In this document: positions 1 to 9,703 of the stretch, one piece after another
Numbering within the stretch: the stretch's first letter is position 1
Layout: each line of letters opens with the position of its first letter
Assembly (NCBI GenBank): GCA_030838885.1
Contig: JAUZEU010000086.1
Span: 1 to 20,375 of the forward strand
From: Bryobacterales bacterium
GTDB taxonomy: Bacteria; Acidobacteriota; Terriglobia; Bryobacterales; Bryobacteraceae
DNA length: 20,375 nt
Direction of reading: 5' to 3'
Program-made: the position numbers and the translations under genes
Notes under the pieces: generated by a model
Seen by the model: the letters and a program-made list of their open reading frames with translations, nothing else
What the model was told of the DNA's origin: nothing
Databases searched by the model: none

Positions 1-1
1 C

Positions 2-1828
<1,827 letters not shown>

Positions 1829-1850
1829 GCCGGTTATACATTGGAAGAAA

Positions 1851-1886
1851 AGCCGGGCAGCCCGAAAGGGCTTGCCCGGCTTTTTT
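1851..1886 (+). terminator. Rho-independent terminator of rpoC
   Basis: A long GC-rich hairpin: AGCCGGGCA (1851-1859) pairs with TGCCCGGCT (1873-1881), and GCCC (1860-1863) pairs with GGGC (1868-1871) around a GAAA tetraloop, with one bulged T at 1872. It runs directly into six T residues (1881-1886). It lies 22 bases after the rpoC stop and should end the rpoBC transcript. Confidence 0.95.
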
Positions 1887-1903
1887 GCTTGGCATAGGCC
1901 CGG

Positions 1904-2269
1904 TCATGCAGGCCCTGCGCGTTTTGGACCGCCTGTTGACAGCGCCTGATCTCCATCCAGTTCGAATACAGCTTTCGCCCTGCTCAACAGACAATCGAAT
2001 TGTTCCGCGGCCACAGTTGCTTTGGTCGCTCCGTCATCCAGGCCCGCGACGCCTGCTGCCGCCCGGTGGCGCTCCCGCAACTCGCCTTGCAGCGAATTCG
2101 ACACCTCGCGTACCCGCTTAAGGATATCGGCGACTACCACTTCGAGATCTGCCGAATCCGGCAGATCCAGCTTCCCCGCAACACCGATCCGATTCACCAT
2201 CCGGGATGGTGCGGGCGAGGCGAGACAACCCGCAGAAGTTCCGCTTGAGTGCGCACGCGGGCTGCTCAA
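1904..2269 (-). CDS. Doubtful hypothetical ORF between rpoC and the toxin-antitoxin remnant
   Basis: A 121-codon ORF on the minus strand, with an internal Met at 2200 that could be the start. Its middle (about DLEVVVADILKRVREVSNSL and the following 50 residues) reads like amphipathic helices and is more protein-like than the overlapping plus-strand frames. I recognise no family. Neither possible start has a Shine-Dalgarno sequence, and the reading ends very close to the rpoC terminator. It may be a fragment of a lost gene or a chance ORF. Apart from it I see nothing in 1887-2205. Confidence 0.22.
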   Translation of the reverse strand: MSSPRAHSSGTSAGCLASPAPSRMVNRIGVAGKLDLPDSADLEVVVADILKRVREVSNSLQGELRERHRAAAGVAGLDDGATKATVAAEQFDCLLSRAKAVFELDGDQALSTGGPKRAGPA

Positions 2270-2493
2270 CGCTGCAGCCGCCCGTTTACAAAAGGCTCGT
2301 CAGGGTATGCCATGTATCCGATCTGATTCGGTCAGCGATTGAGGAAAAGTATCTCCGAACTGCCCGTCAGCGCGTGGATGCGTTTCGAGTCTGGCAGGCG
2401 CCCTGGCGTGATCGCGAAGACATAACTGACGCCGCCGAGTATGTTCGCGAACTGCGACAAGACGGACGGCTTGACCGTCTGTATCCTGAATGA
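2206..2493 (+). pseudogene. Ribbon-helix-helix-type antitoxin remnant (VapB-like), start uncertain
   Basis: The C-terminal 55 or so residues resemble the antitoxin partner of PIN toxins: a VSDLIRSAIEEKY helix typical of the second RHH helix, then an Arg-rich linker, WRDREDITDAAEYVRELR and a basic tail ending RLDRLYPE. Before it, LQPPVYKRL resembles the first RHH strand and helix, but the stretch joining it to VSDLIR looks shortened by several residues, and the first 20 residues match nothing. The antitoxin therefore seems to have lost part of its DNA-binding domain. Its stop TGA (2491-2493) overlaps the ATG of the toxin remnant (2490-2492), the usual antitoxin-toxin arrangement. In life it would neutralise the toxin and repress its own promoter; it is probably not functional here. 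Confidence 0.55.
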
Positions 2494-2869
2494 CCGGCCT
2501 CATAATCGATTCGGATATCCTATCGAGTTACTCCGAGCCAGAAATGCCCTCGTATCGTCAGCCTTTGAAGAACTTCTGGGCCGGCTGTCCCGCTCTACTA
2601 CAGTGCTGTGAGCCTTTGTGAGATCGAGCAAGGTGCCCGTGACAAGGAACGCGGCGCCATTACCGCTCTGTTCTCGTTCATGACTTGCCTCCCCTGCGAC
2701 TGCAGCATCGCAAACAATGCGGGTACCATTCTTAAGCAATTTCGAAAGACCCATCTGATCGGTTGGGAGACGCTCTGTTTCGGCTACGGCGCCCAATCAC
2801 GGCCTGCTGCTTTGGACTCGGAACCGAAAGCACTATCCGGGTCCGAAGCTGCAGTTCTTTCAAAGTTGA
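2490..2869 (+). pseudogene. PIN-domain toxin (VapC-like) broken by four frameshifts
   Basis: Reading across frames restores a VapC-family RNase toxin. Frame one (2490-2521) gives MTGLIIDSDIL with the first acidic residues. A lost base near 2520-2522 shifts to IELLRARNALVSSAFEELLG, which stops at 2609. A second shift near 2608 opens VSLCEIEQGARDKERGAITA, carrying the second conserved acid (CEIEQG). A third shift near 2762 gives LGDAL with the third catalytic Asp. A fourth near 2778 gives SATAPNHGLLLWTRNRKHYP and ends at TGA 2867-2869. Every change is equivalent to loss of a single base. With four frameshifts in 380 bases the protein cannot be made. The parts are in order and otherwise complete, so decay looks fairly recent. 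The start overlaps the antitoxin stop by ATGA. Confidence 0.85.
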
Positions 2870-2911
2870 CGGTCGCACTCGCGCGCTTCTCTCAATACTA
2901 TCCTTGAGTTC

Positions 2912-4447
2912 ATGAACCGCCTTGATGAGTTACGCCAACGCCACGCGGCTGCCGAAGAAGGTGGCGGCCCGGAGCGGCGCGAACGCCAGCACAAAGACGG
3001 CAAGCTCTCCGCGCGCGAGCGCATCGAACTGCTTCTCGACGAAAACACCTTCGAGGAACTCGACAAACTCGTCCAGCACCGCTGCCGTGACTTCGGCATG
3101 GACGGCCAAATAATCCCTGGCGACGGCCTCGTCACCGGGCACGGGCGCATCAACGGTCGCCCAGCCTACGTCTTCGCGCAGGACTTCACCGTGTTCGGCG
3201 GCTCTCTTTCCGAAACCAACGCCCGCAAAATCTGCAAGGTCATGGACCTCGCCCTTAAAGTCGGCGCACCCATCATCGGCCTCAATGATTCCGGCGGCGC
3301 CCGCATTCAGGAAGGCGTGGTCTCGCTCGGCGGTTACGCCGATATCTTCCTGCGCAACACCCTCGCCAGCGGCGTCGTGCCCCAGATCTCGGCCATCATG
3401 GGCCCCTGCGCCGGCGGTGCTGTCTACTCACCTGCCATTACTGATTTCACCTTCATGGTCGCGGACACCAGCTATATGTTCGTCACCGGCCCTGATGTCA
3501 TCAAAACCGTTACGCACGAAGACGTCACAAAGGACGAACTGGGCGGCGCCATGACCCACAACTCCATTAGCGGCGTAGGCCACTTCATTGCGCCTGACGA
3601 TTCCGATTGCATTCGCATGATCCGTGAACTCATGAGCTTTCTCCCGCAGAACAACCGTGATGATGCGCCGCGCCGCGCCACCGAAGACCCGATCGATCGC
3701 GCCGACCCCGAACTCGACAGCATCGTGCCCGCCGAATCCAACCAGCCCTACGACATGAAAGACGTAATCCAGCGCATTGTCGACGATGCCTGGTTCTTCG
3801 AAGTTCACGAACACTTTGCAAAGAACATCGTGGTGGGCTTCGCGCGGCTCGATGGAAGGCCTGTCGGCGTCGTCGCGAATCAACCGGCATTCCTGGCTGG
3901 CTGTCTTGACATCAATTCTTCCGTCAAGGGCGCTCGCTTCGTGCGCTTCTGCGATGCTTTCAACATCCCGATCGTCACATTCGAAGATGTTCCGGGCTTT
4001 CTCCCGGGAACAGAGCAGGAATTCGGGGGCATCATCCGGCACGGCGCGAAGCTGCTCTATGCCTACGCTGAGGCTACCGTTCCCAAGATTACCGTCATCA
4101 CACGCAAGGCTTACGGAGGCGCTTATTGCGTCATGGGCTCCAAGCACCTTCGAACGGATGTGAATCTCGCCTGGCCTACTGCGGAGATCGCTGTGATGGG
4201 TGCGCAAGGCGCAGTGAACATCGTCTACCGGCGCGAACTGATGTCCGGCACACCCGAACTTCGCGCGCAAAAGATCACGGAATTTAACGAGCGTTTCGCG
4301 AGCCCCTTCGTTGCAGCCGAGCACGGCTATATCGACGATGTGATCGAGCCGCGCGAAACCCGCACTCGCCTGATCCGGTCGCTCAGGATGCTTGAAACCA
4401 AGGTGGACACCATGCCGCGCAAGAAGCATGGCAATATCCCGCTGTAG
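2912..4447 (+). CDS. pccB: Acyl-CoA (propionyl-CoA type) carboxylase, beta / carboxyltransferase subunit
   Basis: Carboxyltransferase subunit of a biotin-dependent acyl-CoA carboxylase; it moves the carboxyl group from carboxybiotin to propionyl-CoA (giving methylmalonyl-CoA) or a related acyl-CoA in the cytoplasm. The 511 residues match the usual PccB length and contain both crotonase-fold halves. The N-terminal half has NDSGGARIQEGV (125-136) and the oxyanion/acyl-CoA loop GPCAGGAVYSPA (164-175). The C-terminal half has DVPGFLPGTEQE, RKAYGGAYCVMGS and WPTAEIAVMGAQGAV. The C-terminal KKHGNIPL is typical of the family. The biotin-carboxylase/biotin carrier (alpha) subunit is not adjacent, so it must be elsewhere. 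No clear Shine-Dalgarno precedes the ATG at 2912, though the protein aligns from its first residue. Exact substrate (propionyl versus acetyl or methylcrotonyl) is inferred from overall similarity. Confidence 0.93.
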   Translation: MNRLDELRQRHAAAEEGGGPERRERQHKDGKLSARERIELLLDENTFEELDKLVQHRCRDFGMDGQIIPGDGLVTGHGRINGRPAYVFAQDFTVFGGSLSETNARKICKVMDLALKVGAPIIGLNDSGGARIQEGVVSLGGYADIFLRNTLASGVVPQISAIMGPCAGGAVYSPAITDFTFMVADTSYMFVTGPDVIKTVTHEDVTKDELGGAMTHNSISGVGHFIAPDDSDCIRMIRELMSFLPQNNRDDAPRRATEDPIDRADPELDSIVPAESNQPYDMKDVIQRIVDDAWFFEVHEHFAKNIVVGFARLDGRPVGVVANQPAFLAGCLDINSSVKGARFVRFCDAFNIPIVTFEDVPGFLPGTEQEFGGIIRHGAKLLYAYAEATVPKITVITRKAYGGAYCVMGSKHLRTDVNLAWPTAEIAVMGAQGAVNIVYRRELMSGTPELRAQKITEFNERFASPFVAAEHGYIDDVIEPRETRTRLIRSLRMLETKVDTMPRKKHGNIPL

Positions 4448-4570
4448 GGTTCGCCAGTCTTCCGGATCAATTTTGCGCGAAGCAGTTCATCAATGAAATT
4501 GAGAAGCTGTATCGCGGGTCAGGTAAGGATCTGCCGCACGGCAGCATGACGCGCGGTAATCCAGGCCGGG

Positions 4571-5320
4571 CTACGAAGCGAGGAGCCGTTCTACGGTTGA
4601 CACGGCGCCCTGATACTCGGCGAAGCACGCGTCCTCGGCCCCGCTCAGCCGGTGAGCATATGTCGCACTCTGGAGAGTAGGGCTGGGTCCGTCTTTATAG
4701 AAATAATGAGCGCCGGAATTGCCGGTATTGGTCTCGACCGTAACATGAAAAGAAGGGCCGAGGAGCGTCGCTGCAATCTTCGCCGCGGTATCGGTCGGAT
4801 CAATAAAAGAGGGAACTTCCTTTTTCACAATGGTAGCGTGAAGACTGTTGCCTAAACGCGCGATTCGGCAGCTGACGTCCCCTTCCTTGGGTTCGTAACC
4901 CAGTGCCGACCACCATGCTTCGCGAGTTGTTTCCTTCTTCCAGTCCTTCTTCACGACGGTGGGTGCTGCGTGTTCCACCTTGAAGCCCAGCATGCTGAGC
5001 GGCACTGGTGTGCCCCTTTTGCGCGAAGGCTGAATGATGGAAGGACCGGCAAATGGCTTCTGCTGAATGGAACGATACGGATCGTAAACAGGGGGCGCCG
5101 GACGTGTTTCCGTAAAGGACGACACCCTGCGCTGCATGACAGGGGCAATCGGTGCGGGTTTAGTCAGGACTGGTGGCTGCGGCCTGTATACCGGAGGAGC
5201 CGTGGATCGGTTCGGAGCGGGCTTCGGGTAAATGACCGGTGCGATCTGAGGTCGATAGACAGGGGGTGGCGCCGGTCTTGGAGCCGGCGTTCTGGACTTC
5301 GACTCTGGAAGTTCCTTCAT
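4571..5320 (-). CDS. Proline-rich hypothetical protein with a C-terminal globular domain
   Basis: A 249-residue protein I do not recognise. Residues about 10-100 are low-complexity and proline-rich, with an irregular repeat of PPVYRPQ (twice exactly) and variants such as PPVYDPY, PVIYPKPAP and PVLTKPAPIAPV, so a disordered, extended region is likely. From about residue 105 (MLGFKVEH) to the end it looks like a folded domain with Trp-rich TREAWWSALGYEP, a SCRIARLGNSLHATI strand pair, GPSFHVTVETN, and a C-terminal helix. There is no signal peptide or membrane segment. A GAGG motif about 8 bases upstream supports the ATG at 5320. It stands alone, convergent with pccB (gap 123 bases). The unbroken frame, start signal and folded C terminus argue for a real gene. 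Confidence 0.7.
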   Translation of the reverse strand: MKELPESKSRTPAPRPAPPPVYRPQIAPVIYPKPAPNRSTAPPVYRPQPPVLTKPAPIAPVMQRRVSSFTETRPAPPVYDPYRSIQQKPFAGPSIIQPSRKRGTPVPLSMLGFKVEHAAPTVVKKDWKKETTREAWWSALGYEPKEGDVSCRIARLGNSLHATIVKKEVPSFIDPTDTAAKIAATLLGPSFHVTVETNTGNSGAHYFYKDGPSPTLQSATYAHRLSGAEDACFAEYQGAVSTVERLLAS

Positions 5321-5536
5321 TTCGGAGCCTCGAATTCGTATCGTACTACACCGGCGGCGAGACTATGAAGCTGACTCCAAACGCCTCTCAGACATGTTCG
5401 AATCTGCCTGGTCAGATCGCGGAATATGCGAGGGCAGAACCGATCCTGGTCGACCGCTTTTTCCAGCCCTCGAACCCTTGGACCGCATCTGACAGAAGCC
5501 GTGCAACTTCCTCCAAACTGAACGCATCTCCCCCTT

Positions 5537-6577
5537 ATGGAATTCCGCAGACTCGGCAACACCGGCCTGAAAGTCCCTGTACTCTGCTTCGGCACCGGCA
5601 CCTTCGGCGGCAGCGGCGAATTCTTCGGAGCCTGGGGCCAAACCGAAGTCGCCGAAGCCACGCGCCTCCTCGACATTTGCCTCGAAGCCGGTGTCAACTA
5701 CTTCGATACCGCAGACATATACTCCAAAGGCCTCTCCGAAGAAATCCTCGGCAAAGCCATCGGCAACCGCCGCCACGAAGTCATCATCTCGTCCAAGGGC
5801 ACCTTCCCCATGAGTGACGCCCCCAATAGCGTCGGCTCCTCCCGTCACCACCTGATCAACGCCTGCGAAGCCAGCCTCCGTCGCCTCGGCACCGACTATA
5901 TTGACGTCTATCACCTCCACGGCTTCGATGCACTCACCCCTGTTGAAGAAACCCTCCACACACTGAACACGCTGGTGGACAGCGGCAAAGTCCGCTACAT
6001 CGCCTGTTCCAACTTCTCCGGCTGGCACCTCATGAAGTCCCTCGCGATCTCGGAAAAATATGGCTGGGCAAGGTACGGTTCTCATCAGGTCTACTACTCG
6101 CTCATCGGCCGCGACTACGAATGGGAACTCATGCCCCTGGGGCTCGATCAGGGCGTGGGCGCAACCATCTGGAGCCCGCTCGGTTGGGGCCGCCTGACCG
6201 GCAAAATCCGCCGCGGTCAGCCCCTGCCTGAGGTGAGCCGCCTGCACAAGACAGGCGACAAAGGTCCCCAGGTGTCTGATGAATATCTCTATACAGTGAT
6301 AGACGCGCTTGATGAAATTGCCCGCGAAACCGGCAAAACAATCCCGCAGATTGCCATCAACTGGCTTCTGCAGCGTCCTACGGTTGCAAGTGTCATCATC
6401 GGTGCGAGAAATGAAGAGCAGCTTCGCCAAAACCTCGCCGCCGTGGGATGGAACCTGACGCCCGATCAGGTAGCGCGCCTCGACAAAGCCAGCGAACCTG
6501 CCGCACCATACCCTTACTGGCACCAACGGCAGTTCGCCGACCGCAATCCGCTCCCGGTCCCGTACTACCAGAGTTGA
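5537..6577 (+). CDS. Aldo/keto reductase family oxidoreductase
   Basis: Cytoplasmic NADPH-dependent aldehyde/ketone reductase of the (beta/alpha)8 AKR superfamily, 346 residues, the usual length for the Kv-beta/YajO-like bacterial group. It opens with MEFRRLGNTGLKVPVLCFG. The catalytic tetrad is visible: D57 and Y62 in YFDTADIYS, K87 in SSKGTF, and H128 in VYHLHGFD. Later motifs are the cofactor-site CSNFSGW, the W-S-P-L-GWGRLTG loop, and the phosphate-binding block VIIGARNEEQLRQNL near the C terminus. Substrate unknown. No Shine-Dalgarno is evident before the ATG, but the family N terminus fits exactly. Its stop lies three bases from the stop of the convergent DinB-like gene. Confidence 0.93.
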   Translation: MEFRRLGNTGLKVPVLCFGTGTFGGSGEFFGAWGQTEVAEATRLLDICLEAGVNYFDTADIYSKGLSEEILGKAIGNRRHEVIISSKGTFPMSDAPNSVGSSRHHLINACEASLRRLGTDYIDVYHLHGFDALTPVEETLHTLNTLVDSGKVRYIACSNFSGWHLMKSLAISEKYGWARYGSHQVYYSLIGRDYEWELMPLGLDQGVGATIWSPLGWGRLTGKIRRGQPLPEVSRLHKTGDKGPQVSDEYLYTVIDALDEIARETGKTIPQIAINWLLQRPTVASVIIGARNEEQLRQNLAAVGWNLTPDQVARLDKASEPAAPYPYWHQRQFADRNPLPVPYYQS

Positions 6578-6580
6578 AGC

Positions 6581-7060
6581 TTACGGGGGCCAAGCCCCCA
6601 GCACCCGCCGCAGCATTACCATTTCGCCAATGTGGTAAGCGTTGTGGTCCACCACCAGTAATACTTCCCGAAGCACCGTCTGGCCGTCGCCATGCGGAAT
6701 CTTCGCGAACAGATCCGTGCCCTCATCCCTCACCAAATCTGTAATCTCCTGGAAGTCCTCGCGAAAGCTGGCCACACTCCGGTCCCAGGCACCCTGATCC
6801 GGAGGCTCGGGTGAATCCGGCCAGTACCCCGCCGGAAACTCGGGCGAAACATGCGCGGCATCCTGCGTAAACTCCAGAATGTCCCATTGCGCAATTCGCA
6901 GATGTTCCAGAAGCTCCCAGGCTGAATGAACCCCCTCCGCAGGCCTTACGCCGCGCAACTTCGGCGGCATCCCCTTGATCGCCGCTTCGAAATCGACGTG
7001 CGCCTCGCCACCTTTCAGCAGCGCCAGCAAGTGTTCCCGAAGAGCTTTGTCGCGTGCCAT
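6581..7060 (-). CDS. DinB/YfiT-like (metal-binding four-helix) protein
   Basis: A 159-residue DinB-superfamily protein; members are four-helix bundles with a His-triad metal site, several acting as thiol-dependent S-transferases, but the reaction here is unknown. Likely metal ligands are H53 (ELLEHLRIAQWD) and H139 and H143 (VDHNAYHIGEMV), placed as in the family. The frame continues upstream to 7099, but the ATG at 7060 has a GAGGA motif about 7 bases before it and the longer start has none, so I chose 7060. The protein has no signal peptide, unlike the second DinB-like protein at 16064-16615. The last codons form a GGGGGC-CAA-GCCCCC hairpin (6585-6599). Confidence 0.9.
   Translation of the reverse strand: MARDKALREHLLALLKGGEAHVDFEAAIKGMPPKLRGVRPAEGVHSAWELLEHLRIAQWDILEFTQDAAHVSPEFPAGYWPDSPEPPDQGAWDRSVASFREDFQEITDLVRDEGTDLFAKIPHGDGQTVLREVLLVVDHNAYHIGEMVMLRRVLGAWPP
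6585..6599. repeat. Short perfect hairpin at the junction of two convergent genes
   Basis: GGGGGC (6585-6590), loop CAA, GCCCCC (6594-6599), inside the last codons of the DinB-like gene and 8 bases after the aldo/keto reductase stop. There is no T-tract on either side. It could slow polymerase from both directions, but being coding (GAWPP) it may be coincidental. Confidence 0.35.
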
Positions 7061-7127
7061 CAATGTCCTCGCTGAATCCAGCTTAGCCAAATAAACCAAC
7101 GCCGTCTGGTATCAAAGAAGGAGCGCG

Positions 7128-8165
7128 ATGGCAGATCAGCCCCCCAGCAATCAGACGTATCCGGCACTGCTCGCCAGCATCAAAGAACGCATTCAGAGAG
7201 CCCAGGTCCGGGCAGCTGTTGCCGTGAATCAGGAGCTCGTGTTCCTGTATTGGGGCATCGGTAAGGAAATCCTTGCCCGGCAGCACCAGGAAGGCTGGGG
7301 TGCAAATATCATCGCGCGGTTGGCGAAGGATCTCAAAGCGCAGTTCCCGGAAATGCAGGGCCTCTCACCCCGCAATCTCGGATATATGAAGGCGTTTGCT
7401 GAGGCATGGCCGGACGAATCAATTTTGCAAGCGGCGCTTGCAAAATTGACCTGGTACCACAACATCACGCTCATTCAGAAGGTTAAGGATCCTGCGGAGC
7501 GCCTCTGGTACGCCGGGCAGGCCATCGAAAACGGCTGGAGCCGCAACGTCCTCGTCATGCAGATCGAGACCGGGCTCTTTCGCCGTCAGGGAAAAGCTCT
7601 GACGAATTTCGGCCAGACCCTTCCATCCCCCCAGTCCGACCTCGCCCAACAGATCCTCAAAGACCCTTATAACTTCGATTTCCTGACGCTCACCACCGCA
7701 GCACACGAACGAGACCTCGAATCGGGACTTCTCGAGCACATCCGGAAATTTCTCCTCGAACTCGGTGTCGGCTTCTCGTTCGTCGGAAGCCAATACCCGC
7801 TTGAGGTAGGCGGAGAGGACTTCCGGATCGACCTTCTCTTCTATCACCTGAAACTCCGCTGCTTCGTCGTAATCGATCTCAAGATGAAGCCCTTCAAACC
7901 CGAGTATGCCGGGAAAATGAACTTCTACCTGGCAGCTGTAGATGATCTGCTCAAGCACTCCACAGATCAGCCAACCATCGGCCTGATTCTATGCAAAGGC
8001 AAGAACCAGCTCGTAGTCGAGTATGCCCTCCGGAATGTAACCACGCCCATGGGAATCGCCGAGTTCAAGTATCTCGAATTTCTCCCCGAAGGCCTCAAAG
8101 GCAGCCTGCCCACAGTCGAAGAATTCGAGGCGGAACTCGGTCTCTCAGACCAGTCCGAAACCTAA
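7128..8165 (+). CDS. DUF1016 / YhcG-type PDDEXK nuclease domain protein
   Basis: A 345-residue protein of the DUF1016 family (YhcG-like). The N-terminal domain (about 10-160) is the family's helical part, with LVFLYWGIGKEI, LSPRNLGYMKAFAEAWP and LTWYHNITLIQKV. The C-terminal domain (about 170-335) is a PDDEXK nuclease fold with E203 region (LESGLLEHI), D235 (FRIDLLFYH) and the D-x-K signature D250-L-K252 followed by PFKPEYAGKMNFYL, all intact. AAGGAG lies about 6 bases before the ATG. Family members are often found beside restriction-modification genes or mobile DNA and are suspected of roles in defence or DNA processing; here it stands alone with no methylase or antitoxin. The function is therefore inferred only at the level of a probable nuclease. 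Confidence 0.93.
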   Translation: MADQPPSNQTYPALLASIKERIQRAQVRAAVAVNQELVFLYWGIGKEILARQHQEGWGANIIARLAKDLKAQFPEMQGLSPRNLGYMKAFAEAWPDESILQAALAKLTWYHNITLIQKVKDPAERLWYAGQAIENGWSRNVLVMQIETGLFRRQGKALTNFGQTLPSPQSDLAQQILKDPYNFDFLTLTTAAHERDLESGLLEHIRKFLLELGVGFSFVGSQYPLEVGGEDFRIDLLFYHLKLRCFVVIDLKMKPFKPEYAGKMNFYLAAVDDLLKHSTDQPTIGLILCKGKNQLVVEYALRNVTTPMGIAEFKYLEFLPEGLKGSLPTVEEFEAELGLSDQSET

Positions 8166-8168
8166 CCT

Positions 8169-9692
8169 CTACCGTTCCGGCAAGGCCCAGGCAAACATCA
8201 CGCCACCAGCACTGGTCAACAAATACTGACGGCCATCCAGCTCATAGGTAATCGGAGAACTCTGCATGTTCTGCCCCTGGCCCGCATGCCAAAGCGTCTT
8301 CCCGTCACTCGTCCGCAACCCCAGCACACTACCCTGCGAATCTCCCGTAAACGTGAGCCCCGCCTCCGTCGTTAGCACCCCCGCTCCCGCCCCATTCGGC
8401 CCCAGCTCATGCGACCACTTCACCTTTCCGGTCTGGTAATCGATCGCCTCCAGCACGCCCTTACCCCACACACCATAGTCCGCCCCGGCCCATCCAAACG
8501 TCCCATCGGCAGGCTTCGTGAAATAAATCCCATAGCTCGGATGCGCGCTCACAATAAACAACCCCGTCTTCGGATCGAAACTAGGCGACCGGTAATTCGT
8601 CAGACCACCTTCATCGGGAGCAATCAGCCTCCCGTCCGGTGCCGGATCCTTCGCCGGATTCGGAATCGGCTGCCCCTTTTTATCCAGTCCCGTGGACCAG
8701 TTCACCGGCCCGAAGGTCGTTGTCACCAGGCTCTCCCCCGTAGTCCGGTCAAGCACAAAGAAGTACCCGTTGCGCGAAGCCTGCATCAGCATCTTGCGCG
8801 GCTTCCCATGGAAATCGCCATCCACCAGCACCGGAATCTCAACGGCATCCCAGTCATGCGTATCGTGCGGCGAAGGCTGAAAGGCCCACTTCTTCTTACC
8901 CGTGTTCGGATCGATCGCGACAATGCTGCAGGTATCCGGATTATTCCCCGGCCGTACCTCCCCGTTCAGCACCGGCGTCGGATTCCCCGTCCCCCAGAAC
9001 ACCGTATCCGTATCCGGATCGTAAGTGCCCGTCATCCATGTCATACCGCCGGTCGTTGCGTTCGGGGTCCCCGCAGGCGGCGTGCTGTCCCATCTCCACT
9101 GCGTCTTGCCCGTCTCCGGATCCACGGACTTCAGAAACCCTGTCAGATTATCGAAATCGCCCGACACCCCCACCAGCACATGGTTCCGAATAATCAGCGG
9201 TGACATCGTCGTCCAGTATCCGCGCGCCGCATCGGCCACCGCCACGTTCCAGCGCACTGTGCCATCCTTTGCGTTCAGGCAGACCAGATGCGAATCCGGC
9301 GTCATGAAATACAGCCATTCGCCGTACATGGAAACGCCCCGGCTTCCGATATGAAAACCCTTATTAGCCGGGTAGGCATAATGCCACAACTGGTGCCCGG
9401 ACCGCGCATCCACCGCATAAACGTTATCCGGGGTGCTGAAGTAAATCACCCCGTCCACCAGCAGCGGAGACGCCTTGATCTGCGTAGCCGCCCCCGTTTG
9501 AAAAGCCCACGCCAGTGACAGGCTTCCCACATTCTGCGGATTAATCTGTGTCAGCGGACTATGCCGACGCCCCGAGTAGTCCCCGTGATAAGCCGGCCAG
9601 CTGTCCTTTGGCGGTTTCAGCAAAATGTCAGGCGTGATTCCCTGCGCCATCAACGTGGAGGCCGTAAGCCAAATCAGATGTTTAAAGGTCAT
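8169..9692 (-). CDS. PQQ-dependent (quinoprotein) alcohol/sugar dehydrogenase, periplasmic
   Basis: A 507-residue eight-bladed beta-propeller dehydrogenase using pyrroloquinoline quinone and a metal. The N terminus (MTFKHLIWLTASTLMAQG) is a short signal peptide, so it acts in the periplasm. Propeller repeats with W-motifs occur throughout (ARSGHQLWHY, AKDGTVRWNV, PNTGKKKWAF, QTGKVKWSHE, SDGKTLWHAG). Active-site parts are WGTGNP (N237, metal ligand) and THDWDAVE (D280/D282, catalytic base region). The vicinal Cys-Cys disulfide of methanol and type I alcohol dehydrogenases is absent; only two separate Cys occur. It has no fused cytochrome domain; a separate diheme cytochrome precedes it in the operon and is the likely electron acceptor. 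Substrate is unknown. AGGAGA overlaps the upstream stop and supports the ATG at 9692. Confidence 0.92.
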   Translation of the reverse strand: MTFKHLIWLTASTLMAQGITPDILLKPPKDSWPAYHGDYSGRRHSPLTQINPQNVGSLSLAWAFQTGAATQIKASPLLVDGVIYFSTPDNVYAVDARSGHQLWHYAYPANKGFHIGSRGVSMYGEWLYFMTPDSHLVCLNAKDGTVRWNVAVADAARGYWTTMSPLIIRNHVLVGVSGDFDNLTGFLKSVDPETGKTQWRWDSTPPAGTPNATTGGMTWMTGTYDPDTDTVFWGTGNPTPVLNGEVRPGNNPDTCSIVAIDPNTGKKKWAFQPSPHDTHDWDAVEIPVLVDGDFHGKPRKMLMQASRNGYFFVLDRTTGESLVTTTFGPVNWSTGLDKKGQPIPNPAKDPAPDGRLIAPDEGGLTNYRSPSFDPKTGLFIVSAHPSYGIYFTKPADGTFGWAGADYGVWGKGVLEAIDYQTGKVKWSHELGPNGAGAGVLTTEAGLTFTGDSQGSVLGLRTSDGKTLWHAGQGQNMQSSPITYELDGRQYLLTSAGGVMFAWALPER

Positions 9693-9697
9693 ATCGG

Positions 9698-9703
9698 TCT
9701 CCT
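9698..9703 (-). promoter_or_regulatory. Shine-Dalgarno of the PQQ dehydrogenase overlapping the cytochrome stop codon
   Basis: On the minus strand TAG (stop of the cytochrome c gene, 9704-9702) runs straight into GAGA, forming AGGAGA, 5 bases before the dehydrogenase ATG at 9692. Ribosomes ending on the cytochrome can restart on the dehydrogenase, so the two proteins are probably translationally coupled. Confidence 0.8.

Noticed and set aside
2863..2901. TTGACG and TACTAT upstream of pccB as a promoter
   Set aside because: The spacing (24 bases) is too long for a sigma-70 promoter and no -35 exists at the right distance from TACTAT.
3428..4429. Long minus-strand ORF inside pccB (333 codons)
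   Set aside because: Antisense shadow of a clear carboxyltransferase gene in GC-rich DNA.
4459..4570. Plus-strand reading after pccB (FINEIEKLYRGSGKDLPHG) that looks protein-like
   Set aside because: No start codon with a ribosome binding site, under 40 residues, and it runs into the oppositely oriented proline-rich gene. Possibly a tiny remnant but not supportable.
5363..6526. Long minus-strand ORF (387 codons) over the aldo/keto reductase
   Set aside because: Overlaps a complete reductase with an intact catalytic tetrad; the antisense reading shows only Ala/Glu/Val-rich mirror sequence.
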